This document shows, piece after piece, positions 21,601 to 26,812 of a stretch of DNA of 64,000 nucleotides. The notes under the pieces were generated by a model. The model had not been told where the DNA came from and searched no databases. It was given only the letters and a program-made list of their open reading frames with translations. A program made the position numbers and the translations under genes. Origin of the DNA: Leguminivora glycinivorella (lineage: Eukaryota > Arthropoda > Insecta > Lepidoptera > Tortricidae); assembly GCF_023078275.1 (NCBI RefSeq), contig NC_062996.1, forward strand, positions 9,734,001 to 9,798,000, given 5' to 3'. How positions within the stretch are numbered: position 1 is the first letter of the stretch; each line of letters opens with the position of its first letter.

Positions 21601-24484
21601 AAGCGGCCTTCGCGGGCTCCATGCCCATACTGGCACGCACGTACGCACGCACACGGACACACACACGGAAACACGGACGGACACACGGACGGACACACGG
21701 ACGGACGGACGGACGGATGGACGGACGGACGGACGGACTGACAGACATACAGACAAACAGACATAATACAGACAGACAGACAGATAGACGGACGGACACG
21801 GACAGACGGGCAGAATAGCACCACCAAAAAGGTACAAGAGTTCTAAATATATAAAATAACAAAAATATTTTTTGTACTTACAATACATTTTTTCCACTAC
21901 CCAAAGGTTGCCTGGAAGAGATCGCTCTTTAGCGACAAGGCCGCCTGTTGTTTACCTCTGTAATAAAATTTATTGTAATGTGTGTGTTCCTATGTACATT
22001 TCTGAGGCTGTGCAATAAAGTGGATTTGTTTTGTATTATTTGTGCTTGTGTGGAGACAGGTTAAGAATTTCACCACCCCCTTTCTTCCCGTGGGTGTCGT
22101 AGAAGGCGACTGTGGGATATGGGTTAAATTGTGGCGTAGGCGAGAGGCTGGCAATCTGTCACTGCAATGTCACAGTTTCGTTTTCTTTCAACCCCTTATT
22201 TGCCAAGAGTGGCCCTGAAGCTTTAGTAGTTTCATGTGCTCTGCCTACCCCTTTATGGGATACAGGCGTGATTGTATGTATGTATGTATGTTGTATTGTA
22301 TTGTATTTTTTTACTTTCAGAGCTCGCGCCTATTCAGTCTACAAAACGTACGGTAAATTCACAACGGAAGAGCTGTACAAAGAACTGACGGCTCTCAAGG
22401 CGATCTACCTCATTGTAGAAAACAAATACTGCTACGGCAGGAGTCGGTATGTACCCATTTTGTTATACAAATATATATATAATTGCCCATACTTATTATT
22501 AGCTCTACTTTTGTGAGTTTTAACCTGGCCATCGTGAATAAAGATCCTTATTTTTATTTTACATTAAGGGAATAATTAAAAAAAAAACATTTACAATTAA
22601 ATCTATATGTGACCCAGTGGAATAGACACTTTTTTCATACAAAAGTGAGGGACAGCTATGTCCACTGGGTCACTGCTCGAAATAAAGTAATAAAATAGCA
22701 AATCCTATAAAACATGATGTATTGCATAGCTTGTATATCTGTTTTTAATATAATAAGTATAAACTAATTACACTAAATACAAATTAAAATTTCTGACCAC
22801 ATGTAGTCGAAGTATGCGTAATTTTGCTGGCAAAGAAAAGGTGATTCACCCATATATATGTATAGTCCTCCACATCGATTTCGATGACGGCGACCTGAGC
22901 AATCAAAGTTGTTTTCTCATATGAGCTCTTATATGGCTGGCCAGGCCAAATTTACTTTTAAAGACTCGGTCTATACAAATATAAAGAAATATCGTCACTA
23001 CTTTTAAAAAATCTCGTATCTCACGCTGCTCCTCAAAGTTAAAACGCAGTAAGTCTATATGCATTCCATACATACTTACTACAATTATTTTTTCATTGAC
23101 AGACGAAGATACAAGTTTTTTTTAAAGTAGTGACGATATTGGGGACACCTTACACAGGATCGAGTATTATAGATAGTTACTGTTGAAGTAAAATGTGTAA
23201 TCACAGTGACTGTCATCTCTTGACACATGCTTAAAACTTTTGAACCTCAGTTTTGACAATTTGGCCCATATTTTTAGCTTGATATGTTTTAAAATGTCAA
23301 ATATTAATATTAGCGCCATCTAGCTGAGCGTACCCCAAAGGTGTAATGCCATCTAGGCCAACGTACCTTTTTCTGTTTGGTACTGAGGGACGTTTTTTTC
23401 TTAGACTTTATCTGTCTATACGGAGTTATATATGTCTTTACCATTCGGGTTACAAAGTCAGATGGCAGTCGCGAACTAGTGCCTACGCCAAATCTTGGGA
23501 TTAGTTAAACCGGACCCCAGGCTCTAGCTTCTATCGTATAAACATAAGATTTTATCATATTCTGAGCATAAAGAACGACAAACTTCTGTCTCTCACAGAA
23601 AAGGCTGCTCATTCGAAGACATCTGGAACTCTGAGTACCCCGGTCGGCGCGGGCCGCGCGCCTGCCACGAGCTGCTCTCAGGGACAGTCGACCACTTCTA
23701 CCCCGTGTTCAGGAACAACCACTACGCTGTATTCCGCCTGCACGACTACAGTGTCAGGTACTGTTCCATCAGTATCTAACGTTAAAACACTAGGAATAGT
23801 GGCGTATCTCAATTAGGTCCTTAAAAAGTGCTAATTTTGCTCTTATCTTTGTTAAATACGAGAAATAGTAGCGGTCCTAAAACGGACCCTTGAGGTACCC
23901 CTCATAGAACTCTATGGGAAAAAGTGTCTACTCTATCAAACGCTTTAGAAAAGTCAAGGTCTGACTTAAACCTTCATAATAAATGGTCAAGTTTATAATG
24001 GGTTGGCAACGCGCATGTACATTAAAACTAGGAATAGTGAGAAATCTTAAATAGATCCTTAAAATACTGTAATTTTTTCTCTTATCATTGTTGTATAAGA
24101 GGAATAGTAGCGGATCTAAAACAGACCCTTGAGGTACCCCTCATAGAATTCTATGGGAAAAGTGTCTGACAGAATCAAACGCTTTAGAAAAGTCAAATCT
24201 GCGTATGGCCTGTTAATCTTCCCAAACCGTCGTAAATTAGATCAAGAAAGCCTCTCGTCACGAAACAGTTGTCAAATTCTATCTCGTGTTCCTGAATAAC
24301 TTCTACGCTACTACAGTGTAAAGTATTATTTTAGTCATCAAATATATGAGGAATAGTAGTGGACCTAAAACAGAGCCTTGAGGTACTCCTCCAACTATGG
24401 AAAACCTTTACCTAGGAATACGGACAGTTTTTTTTATTATTTGCTTTTTTTTTCAGGTACATGCCTCGGAGTTTTGACACCTGA
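1257..24484 (+). CDS. DPY19: DPY19-like protein C-mannosyltransferase, 12 exons, complete
   Basis: Joined exons: 1257-1353, 4393-4643, 10078-10286, 11456-11513, 12674-12793, 14072-14731, 17536-17729, 18905-19011, 20109-20271, 22321-22446, 23599-23757, 24457-24484. All junctions are GT..AG, phases match throughout, and the 2172 nt give 723 residues plus TGA, the normal family length. The product should be a multi-pass ER membrane GT-C enzyme that moves mannose from dolichyl-phosphate-mannose to the first Trp of WxxW sites in secreted and receptor proteins. Family signatures: [18 protein letters not shown] then YYSYYK (residues 54-78), FNxx[16 protein letters not shown], a long hydrophobic middle, then the luminal [20 protein letters not shown] and [11 protein letters not shown] tail. 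Glu69 in RTEMG lies where I recall the catalytic Glu of C. elegans DPY-19. Residues 439-465 are an acidic/basic hydrophilic loop. Which DPY19 paralogue it is cannot be settled by eye. Confidence 0.96.
1972..3860. mobile_element. TA-flanked 1.9-kb non-autonomous DNA element in DPY19 intron 1
   Basis: The ends are short inverted repeats, AGGTAACTGT and ACAGTTACCT, each bordered by TA (1970-1971 and 3861-3862). A TA target duplication suggests a Tc1/mariner-type insertion. The interior carries no transposase frame. It repeats a motif near both ends and inside, ATTCCGGGA or its complement TCCCGGAAT, or close variants (about 1985, 2171, 2205, 2232, 3400, 3444, 3807, 3836), which looks like subterminal transposase-binding repeats. 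A degenerate copy of a dispersed repeat lies inside (2431-2610). Confidence 0.65.
2431..2610 (+). repeat. Degenerate copy of the CTGT-containing dispersed repeat
   Basis: It shares the phrase ATGAACCGATTTAGATTAG and the segment ending CTTAGCCATGTTTGATGAAAA with the better-preserved copies at 18607-18880, 47038-47290 and 57880-58125 (reverse). Confidence 0.6.
4082..4362 (+). mobile_element. Non-LTR retrotransposon 3' fragment with ATGT tail
   Basis: The frame 4092-4343 encodes [17 protein letters not shown], then [13 protein letters not shown] and [10 protein letters not shown], the C-terminal end of an RT polyprotein of the type ending in a GRP..W..D and DRSxW pattern. It is followed by a 3' UTR phrase (ctgcctacccctcctggaa) seen again at 22080-22305 and 35160-35225, and by an (ATGT)n tail. 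It is 5'-truncated and ends only about 30 bases before the exon 2 acceptor. Confidence 0.75.
4393..4643 (+). CDS. DPY19: DPY19 exon 2 (catalytic-loop exon)
   Basis: Acceptor aacaatttcag, donor GAG|gtaact. Phase 1 in, phase 0 out, residues 33-116. It holds the most conserved family block: [40 protein letters not shown] and FNRFNIAPE. Glu69 is the likely catalytic acidic residue (from memory of the worm structure). Confidence 0.95.
5170..5350 (+). mobile_element. LINE 3' end (CR1-like) with poly(A)
   Basis: A segment containing GGTAATGCACTTACAACTCC, a GGCGACAGTAATCGCTTACC phrase and TTTGCCTCCTGTATCATAAA, followed by a run of A at 5336-5350. The wording matches the 3' untranslated end of CR1-type LINEs common in Lepidoptera (recognised from memory). 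No coding part remains. Confidence 0.55.
5352..5520 (-). mobile_element. Helitron-like element, reverse orientation, partial
   Basis: Read on the minus strand it ends with a CTAG terminus at about 5354. Its interior (AATTGACGTGATTTTTTTAG, GAGCGACGAATTGACG) matches the complete copy at 27703-27943, but the 5' end is lost or diverged. Confidence 0.55.
5521..6245. other. Intronic DNA without recognisable content
   Basis: AT-rich intron 2 sequence. I see no gene, no clear repeat and no open frame with coding character. Confidence 0.4.
6812..8075 (+). repeat. Left arm: about 13 direct 100-bp units
   Basis: The unit starts GACTGTCACTTTGACACAAA, continues through GTCATGGGTGTCGTAAAATA and GGTGCTGATTCCAAAATTAA, and recurs about every 99-100 bases. 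Central units differ by only a few bases. The last three (7850-8075) are more diverged and read GTCAAATAGG instead of GTAAAATAGG. Confidence 0.9.
8150..9345 (-). repeat. Right arm: about 12 inverted 100-bp units
   Basis: The same unit as the left arm, read on the minus strand (TTTGTGTCAAAGTGACAGTC, TTAATTTTGGAATCAGCACC). Some neighbouring units alternate between ...CCCCTAAAACC and ...CCCCGCAAACC forms, which suggests a two-unit higher-order repeat here. Confidence 0.88.
9838..10045 (-). mobile_element. Helitron 5' end (reverse) beside a LINE-tail fragment
   Basis: The complement of 9931-9905 reads TCCCTACTAATATTATAAAC, the typical TC-start of the Helitron family seen whole at 27703. After it, 9958-10045 (GCTTACTCTTGGCCACAGAC, AAGATGCCTGTTCACTCT) repeats at 25393-25480, next to a LINE 3' end. 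The second piece stops about 30 bases before the exon 3 acceptor. Confidence 0.55.
10078..10286 (+). CDS. DPY19: DPY19 exon 3
   Basis: Acceptor ctttcttccag, donor AG|gtatgt. Residues 117-186. It encodes [13 protein letters not shown], the luminal SCVGLGEP motif of the family, and a membrane segment ([20 protein letters not shown]). Confidence 0.93.
10351..11364. mobile_element. 1-kb long-inverted-repeat DNA element in DPY19 intron 3
   Basis: The termini are GCTGTACACATGGGGCCAAC at 10351 and its near-perfect complement ending at 11364. The outer matched stretch is about 50 bp (through CCCCTTGGCCAAG). A second matched pair lies inside: CGGGACTTAATCGCGTATAA at 10674 and its complement near 11010, and GGACGGCGTTGTCCCCGTGG at 10726 and its complement near 10955. 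No transposase frame was found. No target duplication could be read with confidence, so the superfamily is unassigned. Confidence 0.8.
11456..11513 (+). CDS. DPY19: DPY19 exon 4
   Basis: A 58-nt exon. Acceptor tattgttacag, donor GAG|gtaatt. Residues 186-205, [19 protein letters not shown]. The family has a matching glycine-rich helix followed by NHxE. Confidence 0.93.
11514..11935 (-). repeat. Dispersed repeat with internal Pol III-like boxes (reverse copy)
   Basis: Nearly the reverse complement of 13150-13556. On the minus strand it contains a tRNA-like stretch (TTAGCTCAGTCGTACGAGGT, then a B-box-like GGTTTCGAATCC). Its end reads ACCGAGCGAAGCTCGGTCGC, a perfect small hairpin, right after exon 4. 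Probably a tRNA-related SINE or MITE. Confidence 0.65.
12095..12310 (+). repeat. Fragment shared with the ORF1-like element at 15651-16885
   Basis: It contains CCGGAAGATCAGCGCTGACC, AGCAATATGCCGAGGCGGGA and CCATTTCGTGG. The same phrases lie at 16838-16885 at the 5' side of the ORF1-like element, so this is a related non-coding remnant, ending in an AT-rich tail. Confidence 0.6.
12332..12639 (+). mobile_element. tRNA-derived SINE with 13-bp target duplication
   Basis: The head is tRNA-like: A box TAGCCTAGCGGTAAG and B box GGTTCGAACCC, followed by a body with ATGTGCGAAATGTCATTTGA and TGAGCCGTGGCAAATGCCGG. ATTATATTATTGA occurs at 12319-12331 and again at 12640-12652, a clean 13-bp target duplication. 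The insertion sits only 22 bases before exon 5. A second copy is at 45494-45818, with fragments at 23448-23525 and (reverse) 35735-35780. Confidence 0.88.
12674..12793 (+). CDS. DPY19: DPY19 exon 5
   Basis: Exactly 40 codons, phase 0 on both sides. Acceptor ttgttattttcag, donor CAG|gtaagg. Residues 206-245 start with [19 protein letters not shown], the conserved CTRVxW block of the family, followed by a membrane segment. Confidence 0.95.
13032..13119 (+). pseudogene. Partial duplicate of DPY19 exon 5
   Basis: From GAAAACATGGC to CTGCAG|gtaaa this matches 12706-12793 almost base for base, with a 4-bp deletion near its start that breaks the frame. It keeps a usable donor but lacks the first 32 bases and the acceptor, so it cannot serve as a normal exon. 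It lies 330 bp downstream of the true exon, immediately before a dispersed repeat. Confidence 0.85.
13150..13556 (+). repeat. Dispersed repeat with internal Pol III-like boxes (forward copy)
   Basis: The inverted partner of 11514-11935. A tRNA-like stretch at about 13407-13482 has TTAGCTCAGTCGTACGAGG and GGTTTCTAATCC, and the end reads ACCGAGCGGAGCTCGGTCGC. The two copies face each other across exon 5 and its broken duplicate. Confidence 0.65.
13812..14035 (+). repeat. Dispersed repeat family V
   Basis: It contains GATGGCGCTAATATTAATAT, CAAAACTGAGGTTCAAAAGT and CTATAATACTCGATCCTCTT. Other copies lie at 19505-19740, 23155-23450 (reverse) and 57255-57800. The complete version ends with GACAGATAAAGTCTAAGAAA. 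Non-coding, non-autonomous, class unknown. This copy ends about 35 bases before the exon 6 acceptor. Confidence 0.75.
14072..14731 (+). CDS. DPY19: DPY19 exon 6 (large hydrophobic exon)
   Basis: Acceptor gtttgttccag, donor AAG|gtttgt. Residues 246-465. It holds several membrane helices ([35 protein letters not shown], and one near [13 protein letters not shown]) and the DDTHIWDIL and YTCSEAFDF luminal motifs matching the family ADDAHI and YTCAAEFDF blocks. It ends in a charged loop rich in E, K and D. Confidence 0.95.
14760..14905 (-). repeat. LINE 3' UTR remnant (reverse)
   Basis: The complement of 14755-14905 carries the same words as the 3' UTR at 22130-22300 (CACTGCAATGTCACAGTTTC, the CCAAGAGTGGC phrase, a TATGTATGTATG tail). 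It is truncated and lies just after the exon 6 donor. Confidence 0.6.
15042..15557. mobile_element. TTAA-flanked MITE, copy 1
   Basis: It is bounded by TTAAGAGGATACGGTAGCG and CTACCGTATCGTCTTAA, inverted ends that include TTAA, the target-duplication type of piggyBac-like elements. The interior has no transposase. A second copy in opposite orientation is at 35281-35942, where its interior is interrupted. Confidence 0.75.
15651..16885 (-). mobile_element. Non-LTR-type element carrying an ORF1-like gene
   Basis: On the minus strand: a leader with AAATGGTTTGACCTCAGCAT, the 299-codon frame 16685-15786, a short AT-rich 3' UTR, and a terminal poly(A) (seen as T at 15652-15663). A poly(A) end after an intronless coding region points to retrotransposition. 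No RT frame accompanies it. Confidence 0.65.
15786..16685 (-). CDS. ORF1-like protein of a retroelement, 299 residues
   Basis: Intact frame starting [20 protein letters not shown]. Residues about 30-72 form a coiled coil ([19 protein letters not shown] and on). The middle is rich in Pro, Arg and Ala ([15 protein letters not shown]). A YADVVG and [16 protein letters not shown] region follows. The C-terminal part from about residue 205 ([20 protein letters not shown]) looks like a nucleic-acid-binding fold. A coiled coil followed by a basic RNA-binding region is typical of LINE ORF1 proteins. Similar proteins are widespread in Lepidoptera (from memory). The assignment to a transposon rather than a host gene is inference. 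Confidence 0.6.
   Translation of the reverse strand: MKILKDFNDRIPEFVATDISNISSYNPDNVDVRCLFKEIVALRTSLAEMNTKFEASLITISELREEIKCLRIAPTQTAASNFKSDNRPADKSVCLPVAGAVKCVARADPPPARPPRVRPPHVPTNSRQRAYADVVGESVATNRVNASVKVSRAPIVEKSARTNVDEEGFTLVQKKSKARRAPRKTMCGNAEPVNSGLRIATPSRALYVSRLHYSAGADEVVEYVRQKTGYTLRVFQLQSRHYVHFSSFVLRVPRPLQDTIASADFWPKGVLFRRFRGNLPNPTPCQTTQRSYAVTSSPK
16903..17435 (+). repeat. Common lepidopteran dispersed repeat
   Basis: It starts AGGGTCCATAGTCAACTAGG and ends in ACACTGAGCGTGGCCCGACA plus CGCTCTTGGCCGGTTTTTGT, with CTGTCCGTCCGTCCG near the start. I recognise it as a very abundant moth and butterfly repeat with no coding capacity. The class is not certain. Confidence 0.6.
17536..17729 (+). 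CDS. DPY19: DPY19 exon 7
   Basis: Acceptor ttctcttacag, donor AA|gtacgt. Residues 466-530. It starts with [19 protein letters not shown] and contains a membrane pair ([20 protein letters not shown], then [11 protein letters not shown]). The MRLKL...P/S pattern matches the family MRLKLFLTPHMCV block. Confidence 0.94.
17748..18060. repeat. CAT/CAC trinucleotide microsatellite
   Basis: About 310 bp of imperfect ATC/ACC repeats (atcatcatcaccatcatc and similar), broken by a few unique words, 18 bases after the exon 7 donor. Confidence 0.95.
18201..18452 (+). mobile_element. tRNA-derived SINE, family S1
   Basis: The head has A box TGGCCTAGCGGGTGG and B box GGTTCGAATCCC, followed by GTGTGATAAGCACAGATATT and a tail with TAAGAACGTCCTATAATATT. 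Other copies: 30808-31290 (+, split), 37305-37518 (-), 38243-38559 (-), 53512-53777 (-), 58666-59910 (+, split), and a 3' fragment at 45360-45430. Confidence 0.88.
18607..18880 (+). repeat. CTGT-containing dispersed repeat, full-length-looking copy
   Basis: It starts AACCCCCGACGCAAAAACGA, has an internal (CTGT)n run, and ends with TGAAAATCGGTCTACCATGT and AATTTTAATTTTCTGG. The same family is at 47038-47290 and, reversed, at 57880-58125. No coding capacity. Confidence 0.8.
18905..19011 (+). CDS. DPY19: DPY19 exon 8
   Basis: Acceptor tttttcacag, donor G|gtaaga. Residues 530-565: [20 protein letters not shown] then TNMS-like MSVEMSHI. It includes one membrane helix. Confidence 0.93.
19505..19740 (+). 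repeat. Dispersed repeat family V
   Basis: Same sequence family as 13812-14035, preceded at 19465-19490 by a short (TATTG)n run. Confidence 0.75.
20109..20271 (+). CDS. DPY19: DPY19 exon 9
   Basis: Acceptor tatatttccag, donor AG|gtaata. Residues 566-620: [20 protein letters not shown], then [20 protein letters not shown] and PHYENKEAR. These are the luminal GEFSxxxQEEL, FAGxMP and HPHYE motifs of the family. This is the only copy with a proper acceptor. Confidence 0.95.
20324..21634 (+). repeat. Tandem amplification of the 3' part of DPY19 exon 9 (six extra copies)
   Basis: Copies at 20324-20436, 20476-20588, 20788-20900, 21110-21222, 21423-21535 and a truncated one at 21588-21634. Each starts at the same breakpoint (GAAACTGGG), matches 20159-20271 with few changes, keeps the frame open, and the five longer ones keep the donor AG|gtaata. 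None has the first 50 bases or a pyrimidine-rich acceptor. Linkers are CA-rich microsatellite, and three of them (20603-20787, 20910-21109, 21230-21422) also carry CCAACAAACTGGTTCCAGTT and a GAGACAGACACAGAGACGGG run, giving a larger 310-320-bp unit. Confidence 0.95.
21635..21830. repeat. ACGG/ACAG minisatellite
   Basis: The last exon-9 copy breaks off into about 195 bp of ACGC, ACAC, ACGG and ACAG repeats (cggacggacggacggacgga). Long open frames on either strand here are artefacts of the short period. Confidence 0.95.
22080..22305 (+). mobile_element. LINE 3' UTR with ATGT tail
   Basis: It contains CCGTGGGTGTCGTAGAAGGC, CAATCTGTCACTGCAATGTC, CTGCCTACCCCTTTATGGGA and a final TATGTATGTATG run. 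Fragments of the same 3' end are at 14760-14905 (reverse), 4320-4362 and 35160-35225. It ends about 15 bases before the exon 10 acceptor tract. Confidence 0.7.
22321..22446 (+). CDS. DPY19: DPY19 exon 10
   Basis: Acceptor ttttactttcag, donor CG|gtatgt. Residues 620-661: [20 protein letters not shown] then [19 protein letters not shown]. It corresponds to the family RTKxVYxxYxR..xxEV block of the luminal domain. Confidence 0.94.
23155..23525 (-). repeat. Family V repeat (reverse) followed by a SINE-2 fragment
   Basis: 23155-23440 is the complement of the family seen at 13812, including its end (ttcttagactttatctgtc). 23448-23525 (TCGCGAACTAGTGCCTACGC, CAAATCTTGGGATTAG) is a piece of the SINE at 12332. 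Confidence 0.7.
23599..23757 (+). CDS. DPY19: DPY19 exon 11
   Basis: Acceptor gtctctcacag, donor AG|gtactg. Residues 662-714: [41 protein letters not shown]. It matches the family PGCSMPEIWD and F..VF.N..Y.V pattern near the C-terminus. Confidence 0.95.
23780..24410 (-). mobile_element. Three tandem degraded LINE reverse-transcriptase fragments
   Basis: On the minus strand each about 240-bp unit contains the RT motif [13 protein letters not shown] or a decayed form of it (around 23860-23905, 24105-24145, 24345-24385). The first copy reads GGGGTACCTCAAGGGTCCGT clearly. All are interrupted by stops and indels and cannot make an enzyme. The motif is that of Jockey/CR1-type LINEs. Confidence 0.75.
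24457..24484 (+). CDS. DPY19: DPY19 exon 12 (stop codon)
   Basis: Acceptor tttttttttcag, then YMPRSFDT and TGA at 24482-24484. Residues 715-723. A variant poly(A) signal ATTAAA follows at 24591-24596. Confidence 0.88.
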
Positions 24485-24734
24485 CAGCCGGCCGGGATCG
24501 ATGATTTGGCGACACATCAGTTAGAGTGAGACGAGCGTATATTTCTCTCTCTCTCACTCACACTTAAGGACATAGTGAATAAGTGCTAATATTAAAGGAC
24601 TGACTTGTAATGAAAATAATTGTTAAGTGTTAAACTATACTATTAGCGATTTGAAATTTTTGAAATATAAGGTAAAATGACCTGTTTTTGGGCATTTTTG
24701 CAAGAAAAGAAAAAACTTTCTAAAATAGGTAAAT

Positions 24735-24965
24735 CTAATGTTTTTCCTACTCAGAATCACGAGCCCTTTCGATCCTACAAGGTGAAAAAGTGTTCCAAAT
24801 TTAATTTTTCCACTTCGTTGCCATTTTTTCAAACAATTTGCACAGCGGTTACAAAGTGGAAAGTATGCAAAATAGAAGAAAATTTTGGTACCATTTCTTT
24901 GTCCCTTGTTTTTTTTTTTTGTCCTCGATCGAAAGGGCTCGTGATTCTGAGTAGGAAAAAAATAA
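24735..24965. mobile_element. Small inverted-repeat element downstream of DPY19
   Basis: TTTTTCCTACTCAGAATCAC and GAGCCCTTTCGAT at 24740-24775 recur as reverse complement at 24925-24960, separated by about 150 bp. A MITE-like structure near the gene's 3' UTR. Confidence 0.65.
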
Positions 24966-25094
24966 TTACCTAGGTATTAAAAAAAAATCTCTTGCGAAAA
25001 TGAAATGAGGAAGTGGTGTGCCACCAAGTACTTTTTGTGCAAATTGTTTAAACGGCGCTAATGCTAAAAGTATTACTGTAAATATTGTTAATCG

Positions 25095-25392
25095 AAATAT
25101 TACATCATTTTTTTTTTAATTATCCACACCTTACAACCTAAATGGTCGCGCACCGTACGGTTTCAGAGGAATTTCCTCCCACGAACGCTCCGGCTGTGGA
25201 ATGAGCTCCCTGTCGAGGTATTCCCGATTAACTACAGTATGGGGTCCTTTAAAAAAGGAGTGTACAAGTTTCTAGTGGGTCGGCAACGCGCACGTGACAC
25301 CCCTTGAGTTGCGGGCGTCCATAGGTTGCGGTGACCGCTTTCCATCAGGCGGGCCGTATACCTGTTTGCCACCGACGTGGTATTAAAAAAAA
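25095..25392 (+). mobile_element. LINE C-terminal and 3' end (Jockey/CR1-like)
   Basis: One plus-strand frame reads RNFLPRTLRLWNELPVEVFP then MGSFKKGVYKFLVG, the conserved C-terminus of Jockey/CR1-type polyproteins, followed by a stop, GGCGGGCCGTATACCTGTTT and an A run. It is 5'-truncated. The tail 25393-25480 repeats that at 9958-10045. Confidence 0.75.
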
Positions 25393-25664
25393 AAGGGCTT
25401 ACTCTTGGCCACAGACTAGCCAAAGGCAAATACGTGGCCTACGATGGAGTGAGCTCGCCCAGAAGATGCCTGTTCACTCTTGATTTGAAGGTTGCCGGGT
25501 TTTATGAGCTCGGAAATATAGCCGTATAAAGTAAGTTATATAAAGCCATAAAACACGTTTAAAGTGTCAAAAATGTAACATTAAGTATTACATATTTATC
25601 TTTATTTTTGTAAACGGGTTATATGCTGGTAGTTCTTTTGGCAGCTTAAGTAGATGGCCTAAAA

Positions 25665-26015
25665 GGCAGCGTTTTCACATTATTCGATCCGATATCGGAT
25701 GTAGGAAGGATGGAAGGAAAAAAGATATCCTACCTATCGGTCCTACATCCGATATCGGATCGGATAATGTGAAAACGCACAAATCTGCTTTTTCAGCACA
25801 GATGGTGTTTTTTTACGCACTAGTGCGAGAAGTGGTTCATTATATATCAGGTTGAAACTTCGGAGGGCCATCTGTACTGAAAAACGTCGTACGATACACG
25901 TGCGAAAAGGAAATTCGTAACTCGTGTCGATTTAAAACACTCCCTTCGGTTGTGTTTTAATTTATCGCCACTCGTTTCCAACTTCCTCTTTTTCGCACTT
26001 GTAATGTACTATTTT
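25665..26015. repeat. Palindromic MITE and neighbouring dispersed repeat
   Basis: 25668-25782 is a near-perfect palindrome (GCGTTTTCACATTATTCGAT, CATCCGATATCGGAT and complement). 25790-26015 contains GATTTAAAACACTCCCTTCG and CTCTTTTTCGCACTTGT, also found at 18070-18170. Confidence 0.65.
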
Positions 26016-26317
26016 ACTTCCAATAGTTCCAAATGTTCCAATATAAACAAAAACATACTATTGATCCATCGATGTGATTAGTAAATAAGGTTATTTGTGA
26101 AGTTCAATGTCTAAAGGGTCCTTACGCTTTAGCGATAGGGACGTATTGTCAGAATTTCTGTTTTAAATGAATATGACCTTGACTTTGAAGAATAAGGACC
26201 TTTTGATGGAAAGACACATTTGTACTTAATATAATGGTTGTTCCGTTAAATTTGTTTTTTGTTATTTGCAAATAGAACCTACCACTTCCTCTCGGCTGCC
26301 CCTTGACTTAATTTCGT

Positions 26318-26765
26318 TTTCCCCTCACTAGCTCGGAAACACGTGTTTTGTCCTCTAATACCAGCGGGTAAAAACGCATTTATCCACTAGTGGGTAAAGT
26401 AATTTGACCTTGAATAAAGTCAAATTAACTGCTTTAAAATTGATAAAATTAGGTGAATCTAGTAATAAAGATGATTTACCACCTGTGGAACTACTGGCAG
26501 CAGTGATAAACGCATATTTTGCGTTGTAGTTTCCTCGCTATAGTGAGAGGAAAAGTTTTGTGTTACACTCGGGTGCAAATGTATTTTACTTATCATGTGT
26601 TAAAAAACTCGCAAGTTCAGGATTCTATTCTCGAACCACTCGCTTCGCTCGTGGTTCAACTATAGAATCCTTTCACTTGCTCGTTTTTCAATTCCACACT
26701 CGGCGTTAAAATACAACTTTGCCCCCTTGTGTAACAAATAACTATTGTATCTTTATGTAATGTTA
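26318..26765 (-). repeat. Dispersed repeat family X (reverse)
   Basis: Same family as 60043-60458, 48420-48675 and the 54293-55040 cluster. Read on the minus strand it starts AAGGGGGCAAAGTTGTATTT and passes through AACACACGAGAAGTAAAATA-like and GGTAAATCATCTTTATTACT. Its end words (CACTAGTGGGTAAAGTAATT) lie at 26384-26403. It ends about 50 bases beyond the protease stop codon. Confidence 0.75.
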
Positions 26766-26812
26766 TTGAAACTATCGTCTGAAGTATCACTTCATTTAAT
26801 TTATGTTTCATT

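Noticed and set aside
21480..21900. Overlapping minus-strand frames rich in [14 protein letters not shown]
   Set aside because: Translation of ACGG/ACAG minisatellite in several frames at once, which excludes real coding.
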